Shown here piece by piece: positions 1-7,644 of a stretch of DNA of 24,783 nucleotides. This stretch comes from Euryarchaeota archaeon UBA91. Its GTDB lineage: Archaea > Thermoplasmatota > Poseidoniia > Poseidoniales > Poseidoniaceae. How positions within the stretch are numbered: the first letter of the stretch is position 1; the number at the start of each line of letters is the position of its first letter. Position numbers and translations under genes: made by a program. Below the pieces are notes generated by a model. It ran no database searches and was not told the DNA's origin. It saw only the letters and a list, made by a program, of their open reading frames with translations. The stretch spans positions 1 through 24,783 of the forward strand of contig DAMU01000088.1 of the NCBI GenBank assembly GCA_002499705.1, given 5' to 3'.

Positions 1-2
1 AG

Positions 3-200
3 GTTGATTGGTGGGGCCATAAGCCGAATCCAGCACATTTGTTTGACTGCATGGTTGGCGATAGAGGAAGTGACATGGGTGCTGGTTGGGCTCAAGGTTT
101 GCGACTCTTCCAGGTCGATGACTCAGAGGGTATTTTTCCAGTAACTGAACGTATTCTTGATTCTGAAAATAAAGGTGATGACTTCCATCCAGTGCGGTGA
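3..200 (+). CDS. HAD-superfamily phosphatase, C-terminal fragment
   Basis: The open frame enters from the left edge and ends at TGA 198-200, leaving the last 65 residues. Visible are a lysine in KPNP and the motif MVGDRGSDMGAG. The latter matches HAD motif IV (GDxxSD), which holds the catalytic Mg2+ in phosphatases such as the histidinol-phosphatase / heptose bisphosphatase (HAD-IIIA) group. The nucleophile motif DxDxT lies upstream of the window, so the substrate cannot be named. The spacing between the lysine and motif IV is short for the family. The 3' end overlaps the proposed start of the following tiaS gene, which suggests co-transcription. The HAD fold is fairly sure; the subfamily is a guess. 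Confidence 0.6.
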   Translation, partial: VDWWGHKPNPAHLFDCMVGDRGSDMGAGWAQGLRLFQVDDSEGIFPVTERILDSENKGDDFHPVR

Positions 201-1395
201 TTTGGTGGGTTGGCTTGGTTTGGATGACACCGACAGCCTGGAAGAAGGCTGTACGACGTATTCGTTCCATCTTCTTCTACAAAGTTTGCCAGATTCAGTT
301 ACAATCAAAACCCCCCGCTTGGTTAGACTTTGGCCGTTCGCTCAACATCGCACTCGTGGTAACGCTGCTGTAGCCGTGGAATTAGAGACCGAAGATGAGT
401 CCATACTCCTTGAACACCTTGATCGCTATTGGAATAATCATTTGATGCCTCTCAGGGGAAATGTCTCCACCTCGAATCACGATGAGCGAAAACAGTATCC
501 GGCAGATCCTGGAATGGTTTGGTTTTCTGAATCGAGTATTGATGATTCATTTTACACCAAGGCAGTTCAATCCGAAGTTCAGTTGGTGGATATCCCTCAA
601 GCGGATCGCTCATGGGGTGGACAAGGGAGAATTGGGGCTACTGCTGCAGTTGCTTGGCATGGAAAGAAGCATACATGGGAAGCCATTGCTTGGCGTCCAT
701 CAAATCGTCATGGCCAAACGCAGCGTTCCGTCTGTGAAAAAACACTGGATTTAGTTGACGCCCTCCCTTCTACATTTCTCTCGAGAGATCCTCGAAAAGG
801 AACGGGCATGGTTGCACCTCGTGGCCCCTGCCCTGTCCTTTTTGGCTTACGAGCACGGGACGAAAATACTGCTCGTAGTGCTGCAGAAAAACTCCTATCA
901 GCCGAATTAACTGAACCCTCAGTTGGTTTACGCACCTTTGCTACTAATCAGGCAACAGATGACCATCTTGGTGAACCGCTACGAGCAACGATTGCAGACG
1001 TAGAAGTGTTGAACCGAGGTCATTGCGTGTTGACAACAGAGCACGGTAAATGGCTGGCTTTTTCCGAATCGGGTTCTGTGAAGAAACTTGCTCAATGGCT
1101 CCAACCGGGCGATGTCGTGCTTGGAAACGGAATTTCTCCTGAATTTGGAACCCTGCATCTTGAGAAATTGTGTGTTGTTTCATCCATTCCAAATCAACAA
1201 CGACCACTCTGTGAAGAATGCGGTGTTCGGATGAAGTCAATGGGACAAGGACAAGGGTGCCGTTGTCCGAAATGTAAATTGCGAATAGGAGATGTCTGGT
1301 TAGAAACTCCACGAGTTCCACCTTACGAATCATGGGTCCAGCCTCCGGCGGATGCTCGTAGGCACCTTGCTCGACCATTAGAGTGGCTGGATTGA
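178..1395 (+). CDS. tiaS: tRNA(Ile2) 2-agmatinylcytidine synthetase TiaS
   Basis: In archaea TiaS couples agmatine to C34 of the CAU-anticodon tRNA-Ile using ATP, so that the tRNA reads AUA codons. The N-terminus carries the family hallmark GLDDTDS (residues 14-20) followed by GCTTY. The C-terminus carries a zinc ribbon with C345/C348 and C363/C366, as expected for TiaS. The length of 405 residues fits the family (about 400-450). The start is uncertain: ATG 178 is used here; TTG 157 and GTG 175 lie in frame upstream, and GTG 205, just after the HAD stop, would give an N-terminus closer to the usual family start. It overlaps the HAD gene by 23 bases. Confidence 0.9.
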   Translation: MTSIQCGDLVGWLGLDDTDSLEEGCTTYSFHLLLQSLPDSVTIKTPRLVRLWPFAQHRTRGNAAVAVELETEDESILLEHLDRYWNNHLMPLRGNVSTSNHDERKQYPADPGMVWFSESSIDDSFYTKAVQSEVQLVDIPQADRSWGGQGRIGATAAVAWHGKKHTWEAIAWRPSNRHGQTQRSVCEKTLDLVDALPSTFLSRDPRKGTGMVAPRGPCPVLFGLRARDENTARSAAEKLLSAELTEPSVGLRTFATNQATDDHLGEPLRATIADVEVLNRGHCVLTTEHGKWLAFSESGSVKKLAQWLQPGDVVLGNGISPEFGTLHLEKLCVVSSIPNQQRPLCEECGVRMKSMGQGQGCRCPKCKLRIGDVWLETPRVPPYESWVQPPADARRHLARPLEWLD

Positions 1396-1418
1396 ATCAT
1401 TTCATTTCAGTTCTTGGG

Positions 1419-1429
1419 AAATAAATAAG
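1419..1429 (+). promoter_or_regulatory. Candidate TATA element upstream of a small membrane protein gene
   Basis: The A/T-only stretch AAATAAATAAG has its centre about 29 bases upstream of ATG 1453. That is the distance expected between an archaeal TATA box and the start of a leaderless or very short-leader transcript. It lies only about 25 bases after the tiaS stop. This supports ATG 1453 over TTG 1438 as the start. No clear BRE was distinguished, and A/T-rich runs occur by chance, so the call is tentative. Confidence 0.35.
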
Positions 1430-1452
1430 TCATCTCGTTGAGTGACAAGTAT

Positions 1453-1707
1453 ATGGCGAGTGAAGAATTAACCAAGAATATAGCCTATGTTGTACTTGTC
1501 GTGCTGTTTTTAGGAATGGCTTGGTTTATTGCAAAGCGTGCTGGTGAAAACCGTCAATCGATGCTTGAGGATGCTGCTCCGAAGATTGCTGGAGAGGATA
1601 CACTCGATGGTGGCGCAAAAAATCCGAGCCAGTTTGATGAACCGGATGACGAGGCACTCGAAGAAATGGCGGAATTACTCGGTGAAGACGACGAAGATGA
1701 AGCCTAG
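1453..1707 (+). CDS. Small single-pass membrane protein with acidic C-terminus
   Basis: I do not recognise this 84-residue protein. It has a short polar N-terminus, one hydrophobic segment at about residues 9-28 (NIAYVVLVVLFLGMAWFIAK), then a basic patch. The rest is a strongly acidic, low-complexity tail ending in runs of Asp and Glu. The basic residues after the helix suggest an outside-in N-terminus with the acidic tail in the cytoplasm. The chosen ATG is preceded at a suitable distance by GAGTGA and by a TATA-like element; an in-frame TTG at 1438 would add five residues. Its stop overlaps by 4 bases the stop of the opposing gene. The function is unknown. Confidence 0.6.
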   Translation: MASEELTKNIAYVVLVVLFLGMAWFIAKRAGENRQSMLEDAAPKIAGEDTLDGGAKNPSQFDEPDDEALEEMAELLGEDDEDEA

Positions 1708-1727
1708 AGAAAATACCCTTCTTCTTC
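1693..1727. terminator. Hairpin spanning the convergent stops at 1704-1707
   Basis: GAAGATGAAG at 1693-1702 pairs with CTTCTTCTTC at 1718-1727 in 9 of 10 positions across a 15-base loop that contains both stop codons. It could terminate or shape the 3' ends of both transcripts. The arms are also codons for Glu/Asp-rich tails, so part of the symmetry may come from protein sequence. Confidence 0.3.
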
Positions 1728-2354
1728 CAATTTCAATTCTATTGATTCATCTTGCTGAACCAATATCCTGTGAGCTCCGTCCTTAGGCCGTTCCAATCGC
1801 CAGATTTCAAAACCTGCCTTACGCATTGCCTCTCGACCACGAGCAACTATAGCATCCTTGGAATTTCCACTCGCATCGATGCTTCCTTTGCTGGTAAGCA
1901 GCAGACAGATTGAGGAATCTATTTCCTGTGAAAGTCTCTGCACCGCAGCAATTTTAGCGGCTGGAATTTTTCCTGAAGAGTCACACCAATCATCCAATAC
2001 GACCAGTTCTACACTTGGTAATGAATTTGAAGTCTGAATCAAAATATCCATTGCTTGTTCGAAATCACCAACCAAATTCATGGCGTGATATCGAGATGAA
2101 TGAGCGATTGAAAGGTGAGAAAATATCTGCCCAAACCGAACATTATCAGGCATCATTGGAGATGCCCAAAGGACTCTCCCACCCTGTTCAATAACATCAG
2201 TAGCCATATGCAATCCAAGGCTTGTCCCGCCTATGCTTCCTTCAACAGCCAAATGGATATTCTTTCCACTTGCTTCAAAGCGTGCTCTGCCCATAGACCG
2301 CTGACGAGGCACTCGGCATTGATACTTACCCACGTTTGATTTTTTGAGGAACAT
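1704..2354 (-). CDS. RecA/RadB-like ATPase-fold protein with degenerate Walker A
   Basis: This 216-residue protein resembles the core of RecA/RadB/KaiC-type ATPases. There is a glycine-rich loop after a beta strand (residues 36-48, EGSIGGTSLGLHM), a strand reading GRVLWASP, and a Walker B-like strand ending VVLDDW (115-123). The loop lacks the lysine of GxxxxGK[T/S], having GGTS instead, so ATP hydrolysis is doubtful. The start ATG is preceded ten bases upstream by a perfect AGGAGGT ribosome binding site. The gene is divergent from the small membrane protein gene at 2383. Family membership is inferred from fold-like motifs only; it may be a structural or regulatory paralogue of RadB. Confidence 0.6.
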   Translation of the reverse strand: MFLKKSNVGKYQCRVPRQRSMGRARFEASGKNIHLAVEGSIGGTSLGLHMATDVIEQGGRVLWASPMMPDNVRFGQIFSHLSIAHSSRYHAMNLVGDFEQAMDILIQTSNSLPSVELVVLDDWCDSSGKIPAAKIAAVQRLSQEIDSSICLLLTSKGSIDASGNSKDAIVARGREAMRKAGFEIWRLERPKDGAHRILVQQDESIELKLEEEGYFL

Positions 2355-2382
2355 TCATGCCCTACCTCCTCAACCCACACCC

Positions 2383-2625
2383 ATGAGCGACGACCTTGTT
2401 GTGCGAGAAGGTGAGCGAATTCCACGCCGACCACTCCCGGATTATTCCGAAGCATCTTCATTCATGGATGCTTTGAAGCGGGACGGAATTTATGGCACAA
2501 TCTTTCGTGATTCAAACCAATATGGCCCCCTTTCTATGCTTCTCGTTCTTCTTATATCTGCAACGATTACTGGCGCAGTCATCAAAATTGTGAGTATTTT
2601 GGACTTCAGCTTTCTTTGGTCTTGA
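2383..2625 (+). CDS. Small C-terminally anchored membrane protein, unknown
   Basis: This 80-residue protein is unrecognised. A polar, proline- and arginine-containing N-terminal half (about residues 1-44) precedes one hydrophobic segment of about 20-24 residues (SMLLVLLISATITGAVIKIV) and a short aromatic tail. It looks like a cytoplasmic domain with a C-terminal membrane anchor. ATG 2383 is preferred over an in-frame TTG at 2344, because the latter would place the N-terminus inside the divergent gene. No good Shine-Dalgarno precedes it, so the transcript may be leaderless. Only 28 bases separate its start from the start of the divergent RecA-like gene. Confidence 0.55.
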   Translation: MSDDLVVREGERIPRRPLPDYSEASSFMDALKRDGIYGTIFRDSNQYGPLSMLLVLLISATITGAVIKIVSILDFSFLWS

Positions 2626-2657
2626 ATTCCTCTTTGATCGAATCGAAGATTGATTGT

Positions 2658-2686
2658 TGATGTGAAAACATCATCCTTCGGGGTGA
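2658..2686 (+). promoter_or_regulatory. Two overlapping tetraloop hairpins upstream of a membrane protein gene
   Basis: TGATGT-GAAA-ACATCA (2658-2673) is a perfect 6-bp stem with a GNRA-type loop. TCATCC-TTCG-GGGTGA (2671-2686) is a 6-bp stem, one pair G-T, with a UUCG-type loop. They share bases 2671-2673, so both full stems cannot form together. The pair sits in a 104-base gap, 43 bases before ATG 2730. It could be a terminator for the gene ending at 2625 or a switch in the leader of the next gene. The role is unproven. Confidence 0.35.
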
Positions 2687-2729
2687 ATTGAACGGTAAAC
2701 ATCAAACCCTTTACTCACAGCGACGGGTC

Positions 2730-3158
2730 ATGAGTGAGGAATCGGTAAATGTTGAAAGTCGAACCTCATCACAAGACAAGCGCTGGACAATAATGGCGGC
2801 CCTTCTCGGAACCAACACCGCTTTCATGCTTTTCCAGGGAATGGAGCAAGAATCAAATCCAACCTTCATTCGTGAAATTGCTCTCGCCATAATTGCGGCG
2901 ACTATTCCGTTTCAGGGAATTTACTTTTTGATTTACACCTTTTTACTCGAACATAATGGCAAACTCAGTCAGGAGCGAATGGACCGGTTACATTTGGCTT
3001 CAGCAATCTGTCAAATTGTATCGTATGCATCACTGATCGGAGTTGGTATGATGTGGTACAACATCTCGCTTTATGTTGGTGTATCGTTTGTCCTTTCTAC
3101 AATACTCGCTATCATTCTCATACGCTCGGTTATGGGGCCTGTCAATCAGCCAGAGTGA
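2730..3158 (+). CDS. Four-helix integral membrane protein, unknown
   Basis: This 142-residue protein has a polar N-terminus of about 18 residues and four predicted membrane helices, at about 19-38, 47-73, 88-110 and 112-134. A charged loop with LEHNGKLSQERMDR lies between helices 2 and 3. I do not recognise a family or any catalytic motif. ATG 2730 is preferred; the open frame extends to 2688, but the added residues show nothing conserved. It precedes purB by 73 bases on the same strand, so co-transcription is possible but gives no hint of function. Confidence 0.6.
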   Translation: MSEESVNVESRTSSQDKRWTIMAALLGTNTAFMLFQGMEQESNPTFIREIALAIIAATIPFQGIYFLIYTFLLEHNGKLSQERMDRLHLASAICQIVSYASLIGVGMMWYNISLYVGVSFVLSTILAIILIRSVMGPVNQPE

Positions 3159-3231
3159 ATCAATCGTTCTGCCTCGGAATGGCATGTTTTTGAAAGGCAA
3201 TGTTGATGAAGCGTGGCGTGCAGACTACAAT

Positions 3232-4581
3232 ATGGCCTTCTGCCCACTTGATTATCGCTACGGCTGCCAAGATTTCAAACGAATATGGTCTGAGGTCGGA
3301 CGCCATGAGCGCCAACTCGATGTTGAACGAGCACTGATTTGGGCTCATATGCAACTTGGAAGGGTTACTGAAGAGGATTACAATATTGTAGCCTCGATCG
3401 CAAACCCTGATTCTGTAACTAAAGAACGAGTATCTGAAATCGAAGCCGAAACACGGCATGACATAATGGCCTTGACCAAGGCAATGGCAGAGGCTGCAGG
3501 TGAAGCGGGGTGGTGCATTCATCTTGGAGCGACATCCAATGATATTGTAGATACTGCAGTTGCACTCCAACTCCGTGACAGTATTGTATTACTTCGAGAG
3601 CAACTTTGCTTACTGATTGGTGTTTGCGCAGATGTCGCTGAACGAGAACGTGACACCGTCATGCTCGGTCGTACGCACGGGCAAGCTGCAGTTCCCATCA
3701 CTTTTGGATTGAAAGCAGCGGTCTGGCTTGATGAACTCCGCCGTCAATTGATTCGCCTCGACGAAGCATCGCCCCGGATATCTGTTGGTAAATTCCTTGG
3801 AGCAGTTGGAACAGGTGCTGCACAAGGTGAAAACGCTCGCGAATTACAGCGTTTGATTTTGACCCACTTAGGGCTTGGAGTTCCATTAGCGACAACGCAA
3901 GTTGTCGGTCGTGATCGCTACATTGAATACATTTCATGGCTGGCAAATGTTGCTGCAAGTTGTGAGAAAATACTTCAAGAAGTTCGTAATCTTCAACGCT
4001 CTGAAATACGTGAAGCAGGGGAAGGATTCGACGTTGAAAAGCAAGTTGGCTCTTCAACAATGGCGCACAAAAAGAATCCTATCAAGTCGGAAAATGCGAG
4101 TGGATTGGCTCGAATTGTTCGTGCTATGATTATCCCTACTTACGAAAATGCATTACTTTGGCATGAACGTGACTTGGCGAACTCAAGCAGTGAACGATTT
4201 ACACTTTCGCACGCATCAGCATTATGCGAAGATGTGATGGCGAAGACCCGTGATGTTTTGAAGAACATGTGGGTTGATGCAGAGCGTTGCCTTGCCAACA
4301 TCCATTCTCAGAAAGGTCTCGTGATGGCTGAAAAAGTGATGATTGACTTGGTTGACCACGGCATACCTCGTGATGAAGCTCATGAAATTCTTCGAGCAGC
4401 CTCGTTTGAGGCTGTGGACAAAAACATTGAACTCATCGATGTTTGCAGTCGGACTCCAGCCATTGCAGCTGCCTTTTCTGCTGAAGAATTGGAAGCGATG
4501 TTTGAACCAGCAAACCACATCGGAGTTTCAGGTGAAATCGTCGATGAATGCGTAGCTCTCGCTCGTCAAGCAATACTGTGA
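3232..4581 (+). CDS. purB: Adenylosuccinate lyase
   Basis: PurB acts twice in purine synthesis: it splits SAICAR to AICAR plus fumarate, and adenylosuccinate to AMP plus fumarate. The 449-residue protein has the typical opening CPLDYRYGC and the substrate-binding GATSNDIVDTA. It also has GRTHGQ with the probable general acid-base His149, and the fumarate lyase signature GSSTMAHKKNP (residues 273-283) that carries the catalytic serine loop. ATG 3232 (MAFCPLD) matches family starts. An ATG at 3184 would add 16 residues and leave only 25 bases after the previous gene. Its 3' end overlaps dph6 by 16 bases on the opposite strand. Confidence 0.95.
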   Translation: MAFCPLDYRYGCQDFKRIWSEVGRHERQLDVERALIWAHMQLGRVTEEDYNIVASIANPDSVTKERVSEIEAETRHDIMALTKAMAEAAGEAGWCIHLGATSNDIVDTAVALQLRDSIVLLREQLCLLIGVCADVAERERDTVMLGRTHGQAAVPITFGLKAAVWLDELRRQLIRLDEASPRISVGKFLGAVGTGAAQGENARELQRLILTHLGLGVPLATTQVVGRDRYIEYISWLANVAASCEKILQEVRNLQRSEIREAGEGFDVEKQVGSSTMAHKKNPIKSENASGLARIVRAMIIPTYENALLWHERDLANSSSERFTLSHASALCEDVMAKTRDVLKNMWVDAERCLANIHSQKGLVMAEKVMIDLVDHGIPRDEAHEILRAASFEAVDKNIELIDVCSRTPAIAAAFSAEELEAMFEPANHIGVSGEIVDECVALARQAIL

Positions 4582-5231
4582 ACCTGTTCGATTTCGAATG
4601 TTCCTCTGCGTCCGTCCCAATCGACGGTTCCAACCAATTCAAGGCGACCCGCAAAATGTGGACCTCCAGTGACCAATGTCTCGTATTCTCCGCCTTCTCC
4701 ATCGACATTAAATCTGTATTTTTGTGACAATTCTTCCAGCTCTTGAAGCGATGAGGCATCAAGTGTCCTACCGATCCACTCTTTGCCGAGCCCTTCACTG
4801 CTCACTCCGGTGATGAATACCTGAAATCCATTTTCAATCAGTCCTTTCATATGAAACTGACTTTTTTGATGCCACAACGGTGTCCAACTTTTGATGTCCA
4901 ACCGTTCAGCCATTCTTTCAATTCTGCTTTTTTGGTAGTCTGAGCGTAACGCTCCGCTAACAATTCCGTCGATTTTTAGAGTCGATAGCGCCCGTTCTAA
5001 GTCGTCGATTTCCGTTTCTTGTTCGCCACTGGAATCAACCTGAATCCATTCTATTCCGGCAAGCTTCGCTTGGTGTTCAACCAAATGCGTTCCTGGGACC
5101 TGAAACATCCATGAGTCCCCACCAGTTATTCGAACCGTGACCAAATGGGTGACGTCCCAGCCTTTACACATGGCCCACCACCATGCAGCGGCAGAATCTT
5201 TGCCACCTGAAGACAGGACTGCGACTCGCAT
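4566..5231 (-). CDS. dph6: Diphthine--ammonia ligase (Dph6-type)
   Basis: This is a PP-loop ATP pyrophosphatase of the ATP_bind_4 family, which performs the last, amide-forming step of diphthamide synthesis on EF-2. The 221 residues begin with the ATP-binding loop SGGKDS (8-13) and contain the family-specific GEGGEYETLV (178-187). The length matches archaeal Dph6 (about 220-230). ATG 5231 gives the standard MRVAVLSSGGKDS start; an upstream in-frame codon at 5252 adds seven unconserved residues. The target, EF-2, is encoded in the same window at 16374-18581. The gene is divergent from psmA across a 171-base region that holds a conspicuous inverted repeat. Confidence 0.9.
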   Translation of the reverse strand: MRVAVLSSGGKDSAAAWWWAMCKGWDVTHLVTVRITGGDSWMFQVPGTHLVEHQAKLAGIEWIQVDSSGEQETEIDDLERALSTLKIDGIVSGALRSDYQKSRIERMAERLDIKSWTPLWHQKSQFHMKGLIENGFQVFITGVSSEGLGKEWIGRTLDASSLQELEELSQKYRFNVDGEGGEYETLVTGGPHFAGRLELVGTVDWDGRRGTFEIEQVHSIA

Positions 5232-5280
5232 AAACTTCCTAAGTAGAACCATTTGAAGAGTTTAGGGGTGAAGTGTGTTT

Positions 5281-5362
5281 GGGTGAGGGTTCAAATGGGG
5301 TGGCGAACTCAGTTAGGTGTATCGGCCTCTATGCGATGATTCATTCACTTGAACCCTCATCC
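5281..5362. repeat. 17-base inverted repeat between divergent dph6 and psmA
   Basis: The left arm GGGTGAGGGTTCAAATG (5281-5297) and right arm CACTTGAACCCTCATCC (5346-5362) are reverse complements at 15 of 17 positions. In RNA, one of the two differences would be a G-U pair. Read toward each gene, both have a box of the form CAYTTGAACCCTCAYCC, ending about 40 bases before psmA ATG 5403 and about 50 bases before dph6 ATG 5231. This looks like paired operator sites near two promoters; a long hairpin with a 48-base loop is the alternative. Confidence 0.6.
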
Positions 5363-5402
5363 TCATAAAGCGTCGATTTAACGGAACATTGAGAGTGACG
5401 AC

Positions 5403-6125
5403 ATGCAACCAAGCGGAAGAGGATACGACCACGGAATTACGACATTCAGCCCAGACGGACGATTGTTTCAAGTTGAATATGCTAGAGAATCAGTCAAGCG
5501 AGGAACGACGACTGCAGGTTTGAAGTTCCGTGATGGTGTAGTTTTGGTTTGCGATAAGCGCATTGTGAGCCGACTTATTATTCCTGAGTCCATCGAAAAG
5601 ATGTTCAAGGTCGACGGTCACATTGGTATTGCAACCTCTGGTCTTGTTGCTGACGCTCGTCAGTTGGTAGCCCGTGCCCGTGTTGATGCTCAAGTCAATC
5701 GCATCACGTATGCTGCACAAGTCCCAGTTGATGTTCTTGTCAAGAAACTTTGTGATTTCAAGCAATCCTTCACCCAATACGGAGGTTCACGACCATTTGG
5801 AACAGCTCTCCTTATCGGTGGAGTCGACGACAATGGAATCCACCTCTATGAGACTGACCCGAGTGGGGCATACCAGTCTTACCATGCAGGAGCAATTGGA
5901 AGTGGACGCAACACCGTCATCGAATTCTTTGAGTCCAACTGGAAAGAAGGTTTGACGCTGAATGCCGCAATGAAACTTGGCCTTGAGGCTCTTCGAAGCG
6001 CAAACGATACAGAACTTAACCGTGAAGCAGTTGAAGTGACTGTTGTCGATGCTGATGGATACCGAGTTCTTGACCGCTCTGAAGTCAACAAGCAAATCGA
6101 CCGGCTCAAACCGTTGGAAGAGTGA
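5403..6125 (+). CDS. psmA: Proteasome subunit alpha
   Basis: The alpha subunit forms the outer rings and gate of the 20S proteasome, the main regulated protease of archaea. The 240-residue protein has the N-terminal gate tail and the alpha-type signature YDHGITTFSPDGRLFQVEYA at residues 8-27, then the canonical proteasome fold (GTTTAGLKFRDGVVLVCDKR, and a central GGVDDNGIHLYETDPSG). No catalytic Thr1 is expected in an alpha subunit. The partial ribosome binding site GAGAGTGA precedes the ATG. It heads the exosome superoperon; the SBDS gene follows 54 bases later. This is a classical archaeal arrangement linking protein and RNA turnover. Confidence 0.96.
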   Translation: MQPSGRGYDHGITTFSPDGRLFQVEYARESVKRGTTTAGLKFRDGVVLVCDKRIVSRLIIPESIEKMFKVDGHIGIATSGLVADARQLVARARVDAQVNRITYAAQVPVDVLVKKLCDFKQSFTQYGGSRPFGTALLIGGVDDNGIHLYETDPSGAYQSYHAGAIGSGRNTVIEFFESNWKEGLTLNAAMKLGLEALRSANDTELNREAVEVTVVDADGYRVLDRSEVNKQIDRLKPLEE

Positions 6126-6179
6126 AATTAGATAGCCACGTTCAAATGCTGTCTCTCCCACCTGAACACGAGGGAGATT

Positions 6180-6866
6180 ATGGTAAGTCTTGATGATGCC
6201 GTGCTTGCACGGATGGAAAAAGCTGGAAAACGATACGAACTGCTCGTTGATCCAAATTCAGTTGAGGACTTCAAAGCAGATCCGACTTCAGTCGACCTCG
6301 ACCAATTCCTCGCAATGGATGAGGTATTCCACGACATCCGTGGTGCAGAGCGACCTACAGAAGAAGCAATTGAAAACACATTTGGAACGCAAGACATTTT
6401 AGAAATTGCGAAGATTATTCTGTCGAAAGGAAGCATTCAACTAACAACAGCCCAAAGAAAAGCAAGAGTCGAGCAAATGCGTCAACAAATTGTTCATGAA
6501 ATTCACACGATGGCGGTTGACCCGAAATCAAAAAGTCCACATCCAAAAACTCGCATAGAATTGGCTCTCGATGAATCTAGATATTCAGTAGATCCCTTCA
6601 AACGATTAGAGGATCAGGTAAAGGATGCCATTGAATTGTTGAAACCCATGATTCCTCTTTCGTTTGAATCGATTCGTTTGGCAATTCGTGTCCCCGGTTC
6701 TGCTTATGGTTCAGCATCCAGAGTCTTGCGACAATACATGGAAAAGGAGCAGTGGTTAGAAAACGGTACTTGGGCGGCGATTATTGAGTTGCCTGCTGGG
6801 ATGAAAGATACAATTATCGGAAAACTCATGCGCCAATCTTCTGACACCGAGTTCAGAGAATTATAA
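6180..6866 (+). CDS. Ribosome maturation protein SBDS (Sdo1 homologue)
   Basis: SBDS family proteins act with an EF-2-like GTPase to mature the large subunit by removing aIF6. The 228 residues show the N-terminal FYSH domain (about 1-90), with GKRYELLVDP and the typical VFHDIRGAERPTEEAIENTF. A helical middle domain follows with QLTTAQRKARVEQMRQQIV and the HPKTRIELALDE linker, then a C-terminal ferredoxin-like domain containing RVPGSAYGSASRVL. GAGGGAGATT lies directly before ATG 6180. It sits between psmA and rrp4, its conserved place in archaeal genomes, suggesting coordination of ribosome biogenesis with RNA decay. Confidence 0.95.
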   Translation: MVSLDDAVLARMEKAGKRYELLVDPNSVEDFKADPTSVDLDQFLAMDEVFHDIRGAERPTEEAIENTFGTQDILEIAKIILSKGSIQLTTAQRKARVEQMRQQIVHEIHTMAVDPKSKSPHPKTRIELALDESRYSVDPFKRLEDQVKDAIELLKPMIPLSFESIRLAIRVPGSAYGSASRVLRQYMEKEQWLENGTWAAIIELPAGMKDTIIGKLMRQSSDTEFREL

Positions 6867-6948
6867 CTTTGAGTTGCCTTGTTCGTTAGATTCTCTAAGG
6901 GTCGGCTTTATCATGGGTTGGCGATTCGCCAAGAATGGAGAGAAAGAA

Positions 6949-7644
6949 ATGTCCAACGGTCAAAACGGCGCCGAGCTGCGCCTCGTGACCCCGGGTATGG
7001 CTATTGGGCCATCTGCCGGGATGCGCGTAGGAAGTGGTGCACTCGCACAAAATGATACAATTATTGCCACCCGCCTCGGGTGGGTTAAACACCTGAACAA
7101 TACGGTCTCAGTCGACCCGATTAACAGCGCATATATGCCACGTTCAGGCGACCTTATCGTTGCAACAGTTGCTGAAGTTCGAAACAATCTTTGGTTCATG
7201 AATATCAACGGCCCATTCCAAGGACTTTTGCCAATGTCACTCGCACCTTGGAAAGTCGAATTCGGAGCTGCTCGACAGCATATGGGTATCGGAGATGTAG
7301 TCTTGGCACGTGTTCAAGAAGTCGATGAATGCCACAATGTCGTACTCACAATGAAGGGAGTTGGCCTACGACGTCTCAATCAGGGTTCAGTTCATTCTGT
7401 TCCTATTACTCACATAGAACGCCTTCGTGGAGAAGGCAATGCTACCATTCAACGACTCCGTGATGCTTGCGACTGCAGAATCATCGTCGGTGAAAATGGT
7501 AAAGTTTGGGTCGATGGTGACGCTGATGGAATTGCTTGGGCTCGCCAAGCAATCGATTTGGTTCACACTTCTGGACACAAAAAATCATTCGAAGCAGATC
7601 TCTCTGCTCTTGAAAACAATGCTCCAAAAAATGGTGATGCTTAA
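6949..7644 (+). CDS. rrp4: Exosome RNA-binding cap subunit Rrp4
   Basis: Rrp4 forms the trimeric cap of the archaeal exosome and guides RNA to the Rrp41/42 ring. The 231-residue protein has an N-terminal domain with VTPGMAIGP, an S1 domain from about residue 60 to 130 (GDLIVATVAEVRNNLWFMNI and GDVVLARVQEV), and a C-terminal KH domain. In the KH domain the loop reads RLRGEGNATIQRL followed by CRIIVGENGKVWVDGD. ATG 6949 is chosen because GGAG lies eight bases upstream; TTG 6874 and ATG 6913 are in-frame alternatives without conserved residues. Its stop overlaps the rrp41 start (TAATG), implying coupled translation. Confidence 0.95.
   Translation: MSNGQNGAELRLVTPGMAIGPSAGMRVGSGALAQNDTIIATRLGWVKHLNNTVSVDPINSAYMPRSGDLIVATVAEVRNNLWFMNINGPFQGLLPMSLAPWKVEFGAARQHMGIGDVVLARVQEVDECHNVVLTMKGVGLRRLNQGSVHSVPITHIERLRGEGNATIQRLRDACDCRIIVGENGKVWVDGDADGIAWARQAIDLVHTSGHKKSFEADLSALENNAPKNGDA

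Noticed and set aside
3073..3231. Longer N-terminus for PurB
   Set aside because: The added residues overlap the previous gene and match nothing in the family, whose members begin near the CPLDYRYG motif at ATG 3232.
5281..5300. tRNA T-arm-like GGTTCAAAT in the dph6-psmA gap
   Set aside because: Neither strand gives the flanking 5-bp T stem, an acceptor stem or an anticodon arm; the motif is explained by the inverted repeat.
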